Source: Polytrichum commune
Taxonomy: Eukaryota > Streptophyta > Polytrichopsida > Polytrichales > Polytrichaceae
Assembly (NCBI GenBank): GCA_950295325.1
Contig: OX485808.1
Coordinates: 30,030,527-30,090,526, forward strand
Direction: 5' to 3'
DNA length: 60,000 nucleotides
A program made the translations under genes and the position numbers. The notes beneath the pieces are model-generated. The model was not told the origin of the DNA. It searched no databases and was given only the letters and a program-made list of their open reading frames with translations. Position 1 is the first letter of the stretch; each line of letters begins with the position of its first letter. This document shows positions 26,986 to 38,391 of the stretch, one piece after another.

Positions 26986-28111
26986 AATCAAGTGAAACTG
27001 TGCACAACCATGCACTGAGCAATGTCCATACATTCTTTGTCAAGTGATGATTTTTGTTTTTTCAAAATCAAAATTTGATTTTTCCAATGACTTCTTCAAT
27101 GTTGCCAGTTCTGTTGAAGTCTGTCATGTGGATACTCTTGTGGCAGTTGTATCATTACGTAACGCAATGCAGGATACAACTGTTACATGCAAAACCTCTG
27201 CAGGGGTACTGTTTTTTAGCACGCAGTGACAATGAATATCAGGATATTAGCACAATGGTTTGAAAGCTAGCCGTCCATTCCGAACAAAGAAGGCAGAAAG
27301 AGCTGATATTGCGCATTACACATTGTTTATGTTAGAGGGAAATGTTGAATTTCTTGCACTGGTTGCTGAATATTTAGTGTCACCAATTCTAATTGTCTTG
27401 CTCAATACGAATTGTAAACTGCGGTAGAGTGCCACCAACACTAAATGTTAACCCAACATTATTTGTCATTCGTTAGTAACTTATTTGGGGGATTTTAAAT
27501 TTACAGTGTTGCAATTTCTGTCACTTACCAAGTGATTTTCAACCATCCATGACAATTATCATCCATACGTTGATGACAAGGTAGGGTTTTGGCCAATAGA
27601 TGAACTTATCCATCATCCATGACAATATTTGTGAACTTATTCATAAGAAGTGTCATCTAACAGTTGCTATAGTGACATTAAATACTATATGACACTAAAT
27701 ATCATATTTAGTGTAGACGACCACCGTAATTGGACCAATGGAACCATAAGTCGATATTAGCCTTTCCCTCACAGAAGCTAGAGCACTGCACTACTATCTT
27801 CATGTACTTTTAGTCCTGTAAGCCTTTTGCATTCCCGGACTTTAAAATCAACTTCATTTCATAATGCACCTATAGATATTTGAGGCATGAAATACCAGGT
27901 TTGTATAATATAAAGATTGCTGCTGGTACAGAGAAATGGTAATGAAATGCAGATCAAACCTGTTGTGTAACATTCTTGGGTGCATTCAAATTGTGATTCA
28001 TGGGTACTATATGCAAGCTACGCATGCCTAAAAAATGGTCGAAATTTGGAACCCCCTGCTCCTACATTCTTGATATTGGGATAACTTCAATCAGCCAATG
28101 CAAGAGTGTGG

Positions 28112-29589
28112 TCACTCTAGCATGTAGATGCGAGAGCCCACATCAGAAACTAGCCAATCAAAGCCAGCTAGGAGGCCCTCCCCAGACACTGCACTGCATC
28201 CAACAATTTTCCAGTGCCGGCTCTTGTCCATCACCTCCAGGTTCAACACCTGACCAAAGAGAAAAAGAAATTAGGCTTAGAAAACTCTTCGTTCAAAGGT
28301 GGAGTTGCGATTCAATTTGCACAAAACTGACATAAGTTGCACACAGGGATATGACGAAGTGATTGCAAACTGTTAGTTATATACATAAACACTGACAGGG
28401 AAGGGTCATCAAGGATTGTCTTAAGTATCCATTGCTATGTAAGTAAAATCTGGACAGAATCTAGCACTCATTCATATACTTATGCTCCTTCAGAAAGATT
28501 GAGCGACATCATCCTAAATTGAAGAAAAGCTGGCATACAATGGAGGGGTCTTTGATACAATATTGTCAGTTTAGGAGTTGTAAGTAAGGATTTGGCGGAT
28601 TATTTTAAAACTATTTACACTATAACATTGCTTCGTGCACAGTTTCAACCCAAATTCAACATATCACATAATGGTCCTTCCAAGGTTAAATGACACGATA
28701 AGTTCACCTTCGCAAGCTCTTCAGGTTCAAGTGCACCTTTGATATCTTGCTTATTGGCAAGGATCAACAACGACGCCCCTGTCAATTTCTAAGCATGCAA
28801 CCAGGAAAATCAGTTTGGGTAAATAAAGCGCAAATATAAATCAACACATAAATATGTAGCTGCTCGATAATTCGAGTGTTGTATGCAGACACTTTCAGAA
28901 TTATAAAAGTGCGTGCGTGCGTGTATGTGTGTGTGTGTGTGCGTGCGTGTGTGTGTGTAAGTGCTTGCGTGCGTGTGTCAAATTCAGGATTCACAGGACA
29001 CTCAAACCATGAACTCGGGGAAAACTACATGATGTTCACACTGAACGATTCAAGGTGAAACACTCGAATCCTTCAAAACGAGCTAATTGCTAAGACTACT
29101 GCTGTCGAAAACACTTGACAAATTTGGTTTAGGTGGAGATTGACCTAATTCACCTCTTCTTTAAGAAGGCCATGAAGCTCATTTCGGCAGTCATCCAATC
29201 GTCGGTAGTCTGAGCAATCGACTACCCACACCATGCCATCGGTCTGTTCATAATAATTTCTCCAATATGATCGCAACGTCTTTTGACCCCCGATGCCCCA
29301 AATGTTGAGGCGGAAGCTGCAATCCGCTCACATTTTGTCCTCACATCAGAGCACATTTTCCAAACCTTCGAGTCCGAGGATGCATCATTATCACATCGTC
29401 GCATCATCATATGAGTAGCAAAAACAGGACGGAAAATGTCTGAACCGAAAGCCTCATGACCACGAAGTTCGGACAAACCTATTGTACTGCATAGTTTTGA
29501 TATTGAAACCAAGAGTGGGGCTGATTTTACTTGTGTCTTCGCCATTGATGCGCTTCACGATCGTTGTCTTACCCGCATTGTCCAATCCT
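28112..29589 (-). pseudogene. ARL2/TITAN5-type small GTPase, 5'-truncated captured copy
   Basis: ARL2 acts in tubulin folding; the Arabidopsis orthologue is TITAN5. Exons on the - strand, all with GT-AG borders: 29479–29589, 29154–29316, 28708–28788, 28112–28249 ending in TGA. They encode about 164 residues: P-loop [16 protein letters not shown] (switch I), [19 protein letters not shown] (switch II region), NKQD, CSAVSGEGL, and a C-terminus SRIYMLE. Every exon is open and in phase. The first exon (about 20 residues before GLDN) is absent, cut off by the element's right TIR. The usual WDVGGQ motif reads WGIGGQ, losing the conserved Asp. Probably a transposon-captured fragment, though it could be transcribed. 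Confidence 0.85.
28911..28978. repeat. GT/GC microsatellite
   Basis: Runs of GTGTGT with interspersed GTGC, in the intron between the second and third readable ARL2 exons. Confidence 0.85.
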
Positions 29590-29926
29590 CTGTGCCACCA
29601 CACAAGAAAGTTACGCATTTGAATCATGCATTATCCTCGACATCCCTCTCGAAGCCCCGATCTCCACGCCACGAAATGATCGACCCCCTAATCTGTTTGA
29701 GTGTGATCTCCTGGTGGTTGGGTCGGCTCACCGAGAGTAAGCGCGAGACCCGAGAGTAAGCGCGACGGGATGAAAGTTCATCCCGGTGGATGAGCGGGCG
29801 GGCGGCCAAGGCTCGGGACGGCCAGGGTCGGGGAGAGGGAGGGTCGGGGAGCGACGGGCTGCCCCTGCCCGCGAAAGGGCTCCGTGTTACGCTCGTAGAG
29901 GAGGTTTAGACAGACCCCATGCGGAC

Positions 29927-30364
29927 CAGATCTTATTTTTTAGACAACAATTGATCAGTGTGGGTTAAGAGTTTGGCAATTCAGTGGATGGCTTTCTGCA
30001 GGTATGGCCCAGCAACTGGATGATTGATGCCATCCTAAGAGAGGCTTTAAAGGATTGTATGTGGCCGAATTTGCTAAGAGTGGAGTTACTGAAGGAAATT
30101 AGCACTGGTTACACAACATTGCCCAAACAGCTGTGATGTCCTCCGAGACATGGTGCAACTTTTGGTATTTCATAATGAGCTGTAGAGTAGTCCTAGAAAC
30201 ACGCTCCAAAATTCTTCTGTATCGATCTCAGGAGACACTGCAGTGGCGATCTATCCGCCCGAACTCACTTAGCCTTCCCGAAAGGAATTATTCATAAGTG
30301 GCGTATTCACGACACTGGTGAAGTACACTTCAAGTGAAAAAGAAACAAGAGATCGTTCCCATGG
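29927..30364. other. Spacer between Pack-MULE and piggyBac
   Basis: No gene recognised. Its left end carries the Pack-MULE target duplication and its right end the piggyBac TTAA. Confidence 0.5.
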
Positions 30365-31040
30365 TTAACCCCTAAAAGTGCTTGAGGACATGAGGTGGTC
30401 TTGGCTGCTGTATAAATGCCTATTACTTGATACCCCTGTGGTGAAATTGGGGGGTTGATACACGGTGATTGTAGCCCTAGTCATAAAGAACATTTGAGTT
30501 ATTTTTTGAGAAATTAAAAGTCCTCTGCGTGGATTCAGTGGCTGTTAGTAGCCCACTTTGTACGTATTGTGATACCCCAGGGTTGAACATACGGATACTC
30601 CAGAGGAGGACACCGCTGGGTATATGGAGATGCCTTGACAATGCTGGGCACCGCCACGTGCTAGTCACCTTGTGGCCGTGGGGTCGTTGACATGAGGTGG
30701 GTAGGGACCCGTGGGTGTTGTTTATACTTGTTTTCCCGCCACTTTGGGACGACCGGGGCGCGAACAATTTCCTTTTTGTTTATGCGCTTACGGATTCCCG
30801 ATTCGGTCTCCATTTCTGGTAGTGGGGAATCACAGTGTCGGCGGAAGGAGTAAGGACATGATCCTGATGTATGTTCTGGCGGGTGAGAAATGTATGAGCT
30901 GCAGCAAGGGGGAAGTTCGAATTCAGCGGGAAGAGGGAATTGGATAAAAATCGCCACAGGATTGTGAGAAATCATCACTGTGCAAACTGCCAACAGAACA
31001 TTCACTCCCAACATTCACGGCTGTTGTCTGTCATGAGATC

Positions 31041-32013
31041 TTGAGCGCTGCACAGGGTTACTTCATCTGGCAATCGGTCATGAACTTCGCGACGACGCTT
31101 AGTAACCCGCCTTCTGAGGAGGTGTTGCGGCAGGCCGAGTCTGTGATACAAGCGTGGGGATTGCGGTTTAGGCTGTCAGAAACTGTCGTTTGTAGGTTGG
31201 TTCGTTGCTTCGATTCCAAATTCTTGCTGTCATTGCCTAGACCTGCCGGATTCAAGGTCGGAAAGTTCTCCGCCCTACAGATACACCGTTATCTGTGGTA
31301 TCGCCAAGCTGCGAAGGCGCTCGGTTGGCGCGACAGGCAAAAATTTCCAGCGGAGATTGAGGCTCTTCTGAAGCTGTTGGTTTGGCCTGATGGGGAAGCG
31401 GAAATTGCTGACGCCTCAAGCGCCGTCGAATGCCATGATTCCACCCAGACCAGCAACACTAGAGGTTTCTCCGACGCCGCTGGGCAGTGCACTGTGGGAT
31501 TCCTTTGTTCAAACGATGCCAGAGACCGAGGACATGCAGATGCCACGCACAACACGTTCGGCGCGGGGAAGGGGTCGTCGGGGGAGGATCAGCGCCACCT
31601 CGTCCGGGCGAGCCCCACGCTTGACGCGGAGCCAAGCTCAACGGGAGTGTTCCCCTGTAGCCTTGCCAGTGCAGGATCAGATTGCGCAGATCCTGCCGTC
31701 GACCACACTTGCAGCTGGACCGGGCGGAGGCCGAGGCCGTGTTCGGGTACGCATTTCGCGCAATCAGATGCCGCCGACAGTGGGATTCGCCCAGGCTCCG
31801 ATGATAGAGACAATGCTGGATGGGACGGCAAACGGCGTCGACTGCTACAATCAGTCCCCAGAGACAGTAAATGAAAATGTGCAGCGGTTGAATGCGTCTG
31901 TTCAGAGGGGAGCAAACCCTTCATCGGCAATTGGAGGTGATGATGTGAGTGATGGAGAAACGGAATTGCTCTCACTCCTACGAGCAATCGGCCAACAATC
32001 CAACCAGACATAA
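31041..32013 (+). CDS. Unrecognised ORFs in the 5' part of the piggyBac element
   Basis: Two overlapping open frames: 31041–31874 and 31390–32013. The first 115 codons of the former look protein-like (AESVIQAWGLRFRLSETVVC...). From 31390 the other frame is the better candidate: it is basic (SARGRGRRGR) and Arg/Ser/Pro-rich. They may be exons of the transposase N-terminus or a separate accessory protein. I do not recognise either. Confidence 0.35.
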
Positions 32014-34623
32014 TTTGTCCACGGGTCACACGCGCACGGCATAGACTGCTTGCCCTGTGGGATGGCCCTATGGATGAGGATCCTTTGCTGAGTGAAGACA
32101 TCACTGCAGTTGACAGCCGGAGGTCAAATTTGCACGACACCATTGACTCTGTGTTTCCACCGCCTGGGCGACCGGCAACAAGCGGACCGTCCCGTGTCCC
32201 AGAAATTCCACGGTGGTACAGTGTGAGTCCACCTGGGAGCGATTCAGGGGTTTGCATGCCACGTCATGATGCACCCCCTTTGATTGGTAGTTTCTCTGAG
32301 GCAAAGAAGGGACGACAGGTACTGACGTCGCAAGAACACATTGGTGAACAATCCCGTGACACTGCCAGAACGTATGCAATGTTGTATGGCACTGTTCTGG
32401 CTGAGTACATTGACGGTGGAACCAATACGCCGATGTTCATCGTCGACTACGGGCGGCCCTGGCTGCGGTATCGTATAGCACAGTCCCTGTGCGACCTCCG
32501 CCCACTGGAGGCCCAAGGTAGCGTTGAAATGGCGCATGGCCGTGTCAATGAGGCAATGCCGTGGCGTATGCCCATCGAATTGGACTTCAATGATGCCGAC
32601 CGGGTAGAAGAAAATGCAGCAGATGGTGGAAGTGATGCACCGGGGCAGGGGACAGTGCTTCTCGGCGCTGACACTCCAGTTCGTAACGAGTGCGGAAGAC
32701 CTCTGCACCAATTCCCACTTCCACTACCTGTGCGGGGAGAATGGCCACTAGTTGAAAGACGAATTCAAGGGTACAGCGAGGATTCTCCTGCAACGGGCAC
32801 CGACGACTCCACCGCTCACAAACCATTCCCTAAGGTGACGATTTCCTTCCCTTCGTACCTTCTGTTTGACAGCAATGTAAATGAGGCACCGGATTCTTCA
32901 GGAGATGAATGGATAGGGGGAGAAGAGGATTGGGCCACATATGATGAGTGGATAGAGGAAGACGAAGTGCCGGAAACTGTAGTGGATCTGAATGGAGAGG
33001 ACCGTCACTGGACCATCCCCACAGAGCCTGTAGAGCCCTTAGGAACCGCTGTTGATAAAGCCGACGACTGTACTGCCCATAGAAATCACCATGGGTATGT
33101 CGATGAGGACTACGAGGAGTGGAGTCAGAGCTCGGATTCCTTCAAGGCCATGCCGTTGGAGGATGAAGAGTTTGAGAGATACTATCATCAGTCCAATTGG
33201 ACCTCAAAGCACATAACGCTCTTGGGCGACAGGAATAACTTCACAGGCCCCCCGCCTGGATATGTTCAACCCACGTCAGGGCCGATTCCATACTCTCCAA
33301 CTTGTTTTTTCGATTTGTTCTGGCCGTCCTCATTCCTTCAAGAAATTTGTGATGAGACCAACAGATATGCTGGGCAAAATTGCACTAGACGATGTAGAGG
33401 GTTGAGGACTTCCGTCGGACAGGAGGAGTCTCATACACCACACACGCCTGGTTTGAATGGTGGGAAGGGTTGGGTGGATGTCCATGTCCAGGAGCTGAGA
33501 GCTTGGCTAGGTATCAAGATTTACATGGGGCTGAAGCCCTTGCCTGCGAGACGGGACTACTGGTCTCGCAGCGAAGAGCTATTCAATTGCAGGATAATAC
33601 CATCTGTCATGACTGCGTCGATGGGAAGCCATCTTGCGCTGCTTGCACCTCACAGACAACGAGAAGCTAGAGAGAGATCGAAGTAGTCCTAATTTTGACA
33701 AAATTGGGAAAGTCAGGATGTTGCTCAATCATTTTGTGAATACATCACAGAAACTTTACAATCTCGAGCGAGAAGTAACTGTTGACGAGCTGGTGATACC
33801 GTACAAAGGGAAATACTGCAATTTCCGGCAGTTCATGCGGGACAAACCCGTGAGATTTGGACTGAAGTTGTGGTGCCTTGCATCTTCAAAGAGCCGATAT
33901 GTTTATAATTTGAATGTGTTTCTAGGGAAGGGGACCGGGAAGGGACCACATGGCTTAGGGTATACAGTGTGCACAGATTTCTTGAAGCCGTTTGCCCACC
34001 GGGGGCACATCCTAGTTTGTGACAATTTTTTCTCCTCGCCCCGTTTGTTTCACGATCTGCTAGTGGCTGGAACTTGGGCATGCGGCACTGTTCGTTCGGA
34101 CAGGTGGTGCCTGCCACGGAACTTGAAGCAAGAACAAGACAACGTACACAGGGGCAGGTTGATCATCCGCATGCACCAGCATCGCCAAATGGCATGCCTG
34201 AGTTGGCGAGACTCCGACATGGTGTTCATGCTGGCAACGGCAGCCAACCCATGGTCACCAGATTCGTGGGTACTGCGGCGTCGAAAAGGCCATTCTGGGC
34301 AATGGTCCGTTCCATCAACTCCAATCCATTTGATGTACCAGGAATATATGCGCGGGGTCGACGTGACGGACCAGCTGCGAGCGGCATATCCCTCCTTGAT
34401 GAGGTCCCACAAATGGTGGCACAAGTGCGTGTCTTTTGTTGTGGACCAATCCCTTGTAAATGCGAAGATACTACATGATGAAGCAGTCCTGGATATGGGC
34501 TTCCCCACAGTGACGACGAAGCAATTCCGGCTACGTGTTGCCGAAGGACTTGTCAAAGGCTCGATAAAACCGCACCTACCTCGCCCACCTCATAGACTCC
34601 TGGACTCTCATAGCTCAAGTGGG

Positions 34624-34815
34624 TTTTGGGAAATGAGAGTAGAAAGCAAAGACATCAGCGTAGAAAGGTAGAACACAACACACAAGGATTGCATACAATG
34701 GAGAGAGTGATTGGCTCCTCCCCTTATGCCTTTATTTATATGTATGGGTTAGGACCAGCGTAGACAACCCATATGGGACAATGTCACCGTTGCAACCTAA
34801 CACTATCTTCCAATA
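34624..34815 (-). repeat. copia 3' LTR
   Basis: 192 bp, identical on reading to 39811–40002. It contains TTTATTTATATG, a possible TATA-type element read in either direction. Confidence 0.93.
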
Positions 34816-37800
34816 CTCCCACTTTGCGAGGTGGCATTGTTCTCCAACCCCATTATTTCACTTAACCCCTCATGCCTATCTCTCGCTAAAGCCTTTGTTA
34901 GAATATCCGCTACCATATATTGCGTTGGACAATATTCTAACTCTACAATTTTGTTTTCAATATTTTCTCTAATGAAATGGTGTTGCACATCTATATGCTT
35001 CGACCTATCATGGTTGGTTGGGTTCTTAGCTAATGCCATAGAACCTTGGTTGTCGCACATGATGGTCGTGGCCTCCTCTTGTATACAACCTACATCCTCC
35101 ATTAATTGCCTTATCCAAATGGCCTCCCTCGTGCATCGGTTCATGGCCATGTACTCCGCCTCCATTGTTGATTGTGCCACCGTTTGTTGCCGTTTGCTAT
35201 TCCACGAAACGGCTCCCTCTCCAACAAAGAATACGTACCCGGACGTGGACCTACGGTTTTCCACATCGCCGGCCCAATCCGCATCCGAATACCCTTTGAT
35301 GTTAATGTGATTGCCTCCGATGCGCAACTTCATATCTAAGGTGCCCTTCAAGTAGTGCATGATCCGTTTGACCGCCGTCCAATGCATCGGACCCGGTTTC
35401 GACATATACCGGCTTACCACGCTTACCGCAAATGCGAGGTCCGGTCTTGTGGCCACCATTGCGTACATCAACGACCCCACCGCTTCTTGATACGGAATGT
35501 CCTTCATTTCGTGTGAATGCTCATCGTATTCCTCCTCCGAAAGATTGGCCAATGAGGTCTTGGTGTCGAGCGGGGTTGAGATGGGCTTGCAATCACTCAT
35601 GCCGAATCGCTCCAAAATGGTTTCGATGTAGCTTCGTTGATGCATGGTGATGGTGCGCGTCCTCCTATCCCGCTCGAAATGGACTCCGAGGAAGAAATGC
35701 AATTCGCCGAGGTCGCTCATCTCGAACTCCTCTTGCATAGCCAACTCCCACTCGCTCGCATCACTCGATTGAATGGCCTCTCTCACATTTCTAGGTTCCC
35801 CGATGGTTGCCATGTTTGCATGCTCTTTGTCTTGGGGCGGCGGAATTTGGTTCTTCCACCATTCCCCGAGCGGTTTGCGTGGCCTATCCGGATACCTAGA
35901 ATGGCCCATGGTTTCATTGCTATGTTGCGGTGGTGGAGGTGCTTTGGTTGCGGGTTTCTTACCGTAGTCAAGTTTCGATGCCTCCGCGCTACGAGTGGAT
36001 TTCGTGGCCGGAATATTGGCCTCCGCATCCTCCTCCTCCTCGATGTCGGGCTCCTCGTGCGCCTCCAAAGGATCGTCGCCGTTGGCCTCCGACTCGTCCA
36101 CGTCCGATTTGGCGGATATGTCCACCTTGACCGCCGGTGTTTCGTCAATGCTCCCACTTGGACAATCCTCCAAATGCGTTTTGTCCTCGAAAAACACCAC
36201 GTCCGGACTCTTGATGATTTTCTTCGTCTCCAAGCAAATGAGCCGGTACGCCTTCGTGCCTTCGCAATATCCGAGGAACAAACACTTGACGCCCTTCGCG
36301 TCCAACTTCGTTCGCCTTTGATCCGGCACCTTCGCGTAAGCCACACATCCGAACACCCGCATGTGCGACACGTGCGGCATCCTCCCGCTCCACGCCTCCT
36401 CGGGTGTCATTCCTTCAATCGCCTTGGTGGGACACCGGTTGCGTACGTACGCCGCATTGCACACCGCCTCCGCCCAAAATTCATGGCCGAGGCGTTGGGC
36501 ATGAATCATGGACCGTGCCATCTCCACGATGGTCCGGTTGGCTCGCTCCGCCACGCCGTTTTGTTGCGGCGTGTAAGGTGAGGAGGTTTGCCGTGCAATG
36601 CCATGTTTGCTCAAGAAATCATCAAATGCCTTTGAAATGTATTCCCCCCCGTTATCCGACCTAAGAACCTTCACTACGTGCTCCGATTGCCTCTCCACCA
36701 AGGTTTTCCATTCTTTGAACCTTGTTAACACCTCCTTCTTGGACTTGAGCACGTACACCCAAATCTTGCGCGAGAAATCGTCAATGAAGGTGAGAAAATA
36801 CCTTGCGCCTCCAATGGACGCCGTTTTCATCGGCCCGCATACGTCGGAATGCACGAGCTCCAAGATCTTGGTGGCGCGGGTGCCTCCGTCCGTGGGGAAT
36901 GGTCGCCTCGCTTGTTTGCCCTCCACACATCCTTCGCACGCCAACGAATGCACGTCGTTCGGCACCGCTTGCACGTCCATGCCGCTCACCATGGTTTGGA
37001 GCGATTTCACGCTATTGGCGTTGAGATGCCCCAACCTCTTGTGCCAAAGCTCTAATGAACTCGAGTTGCCATCGGAACACGCCAAAGAACTCGTTTCGGC
37101 CTCGTGCATCACCTTCGTGTCCAATTGGTACAAATTGGACTCCAACGACGCCACGGCCAACATCTCGCCGTTGCTCGCCATCACCACGCATCCCAACGTG
37201 TTGAAATGCACTTTCAAACCCCGCGATATGAGTTTGCTCACCGAAAGCAAGTTGGAATGCAAGTCGGGCACGTGAAGCACGTCGTGCATTCTAATGCTCC
37301 GTGCACGACCCTTCACACGTGTTTCCACTAGAATGGACCCTTTGCCTAGGACCTCTACGATGCCATTGTCACCCATAAACACTTTACGGCCCGAAATGGA
37401 TTCGTACGTGTCGAAAAATTGCTTATGCGGTGTCATGTGGTTCGAGGCCCCCGAATCAACTATCCATCTAGTGGCGGAGGTTTTAGACGCCCCATCTCTC
37501 ACAACAAATGCAAAATCATCGCTCGACCTCGCGATGTTGGCATTCACCTTGCGTTTCAATCGACAATTGCGAGCAAGGTGACCCAACTTACCACAATTGT
37601 AGCACCTCGGGCCGTCCCCTCGCCTCTCGTTGTTGTCGAACGTGCGAGGTTGGCGGGACAACATGGCCGCATCCTCTCCTTGAGGCTCCTTCTCCTTCCT
37701 CTTGGACACCTCGTGCATGAGACGTGCGGTGATGAAATCCAACGTGAGCTCCTTCACGGGGCGCGTCTCCAACGCCGTGATCAAATGGTCGAATGAAGGC

Positions 37801-38279
37801 GGGAGGCTATCGAGCAAGGTCATGACCACATCCTCGTCCTTCATTGGCACCTCCAAGTATGTGAGTTGGTCGGCGAGAGATTTTACCTTGTTGATGTGGT
37901 CGAGGATGTCGGCGCCTTCGTCCATCTTGATGGTAAAAAACTTCCGCCTAATGAACAAGATGTTGGACAAGCTTTTGGTTTCGTGGATGTTGCACAACGT
38001 CTTCCACGCTTCCGCCGGTCCTTTAGACCCTTTGATGTGCGCCAACTCCTTGTCCACCAAACTCGTGGCAATGATGGCGAAGGCTTTCTTGCATCGACGC
38101 TCGTACGCCTTCTTCACCTCGTCGCTCGCCGTGGACGGTGGCGGCAACTCCGAACCCTCCACGATCTCCCAAAGGTCTTTGGTGGACATCACCATCTCCA
38201 ACTTGAACTTGTAGAGGTTGAAGTTGTCGCCGCCGAACTTGTCGAGCGTGATGTGGCCATCGCCCTCACTAGAAGCCAT
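34803..38279 (-). CDS. copia gag-pol polyprotein lacking the RT core
   Basis: A single frame of 1,158 residues from MASSEGDG; ATG at 38279 is chosen because upstream residues lack gag similarity. Order: gag; zinc knuckle CYNCGKLGHLARNC; protease DSGASNHM; integrase with its HHCC region and core (DFSRKIWVYVL, SDNGGEY); a variable linker; a trace of RT; RNase H (SDADWAGD, MEAEYMA, CDNQGS, KHIDVQHHF). Between AMQEEF and EMSDLGELHFFLG, about 200 residues carrying the RT palm and its YVDD motif are missing without loss of frame (junction about 35719–35732). The stop TAG (34803–34805) lies inside the 3' LTR. The element cannot copy itself without an RT from elsewhere. Confidence 0.93.
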   Translation of the reverse strand: MASSEGDGHITLDKFGGDNFNLYKFKLEMVMSTKDLWEIVEGSELPPPSTASDEVKKAYERRCKKAFAIIATSLVDKELAHIKGSKGPAEAWKTLCNIHETKSLSNILFIRRKFFTIKMDEGADILDHINKVKSLADQLTYLEVPMKDEDVVMTLLDSLPPSFDHLITALETRPVKELTLDFITARLMHEVSKRKEKEPQGEDAAMLSRQPRTFDNNERRGDGPRCYNCGKLGHLARNCRLKRKVNANIARSSDDFAFVVRDGASKTSATRWIVDSGASNHMTPHKQFFDTYESISGRKVFMGDNGIVEVLGKGSILVETRVKGRARSIRMHDVLHVPDLHSNLLSVSKLISRGLKVHFNTLGCVVMASNGEMLAVASLESNLYQLDTKVMHEAETSSLACSDGNSSSLELWHKRLGHLNANSVKSLQTMVSGMDVQAVPNDVHSLACEGCVEGKQARRPFPTDGGTRATKILELVHSDVCGPMKTASIGGARYFLTFIDDFSRKIWVYVLKSKKEVLTRFKEWKTLVERQSEHVVKVLRSDNGGEYISKAFDDFLSKHGIARQTSSPYTPQQNGVAERANRTIVEMARSMIHAQRLGHEFWAEAVCNAAYVRNRCPTKAIEGMTPEEAWSGRMPHVSHMRVFGCVAYAKVPDQRRTKLDAKGVKCLFLGYCEGTKAYRLICLETKKIIKSPDVVFFEDKTHLEDCPSGSIDETPAVKVDISAKSDVDESEANGDDPLEAHEEPDIEEEEDAEANIPATKSTRSAEASKLDYGKKPATKAPPPPQHSNETMGHSRYPDRPRKPLGEWWKNQIPPPQDKEHANMATIGEPRNVREAIQSSDASEWELAMQEEFEMSDLGELHFFLGVHFERDRRTRTITMHQRSYIETILERFGMSDCKPISTPLDTKTSLANLSEEEYDEHSHEMKDIPYQEAVGSLMYAMVATRPDLAFAVSVVSRYMSKPGPMHWTAVKRIMHYLKGTLDMKLRIGGNHINIKGYSDADWAGDVENRRSTSGYVFFVGEGAVSWNSKRQQTVAQSTMEAEYMAMNRCTREAIWIRQLMEDVGCIQEEATTIMCDNQGSMALAKNPTNHDRSKHIDVQHHFIRENIENKIVELEYCPTQYMVADILTKALARDRHEGLSEIMGLENNATSQSGSIGR

Positions 38280-38391
38280 TTTGCAACTCAAATGCAAGCT
38301 CCCACTCACTTAATGTACCAAAAGGGCTAAAAAACCCTCGAAAAATTTAGAATTTGATTTTAAACTTTGGAATTAATTCAAGGTTCTCACA

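Larger units (their letters stand above)
25581..29917. mobile_element. Pack-MULE-like element carrying ARL2 exons
   Basis: Long inverted terminal repeats at 25581–25860 and 29646–29917 begin GGGTCTGTCTAAACC and are nearly identical except for an 8-bp insertion in the left copy. A perfect 9-bp duplication, CATGCGGAC, flanks the unit (25572–25580 and 29918–29926). Long TIRs with a 9-bp duplication are the hallmark of Mutator-like elements. The interior has no transposase but holds four consecutive exons of a small GTPase gene, starting only 56 bp inside the right TIR. This is the structure of a Pack-MULE, an element that has captured host gene sequence. The class is inferred from structure alone. 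Confidence 0.8.

Noticed and set aside
28782-29058. ORFs rich in THTHTHA/VCVCVCVRA
   Set aside because: Microsatellite within an ARL2 intron.
32100-34556. Several - strand ORFs inside the piggyBac element
   Set aside because: Antisense to a domain-supported transposase in GC-rich DNA, where chance frames are long.
35637-38330. + strand ORFs of 150–314 codons across the copia gag-pol
   Set aside because: Antisense shadows of a frame with recognisable gag, protease, integrase and RNase H motifs.
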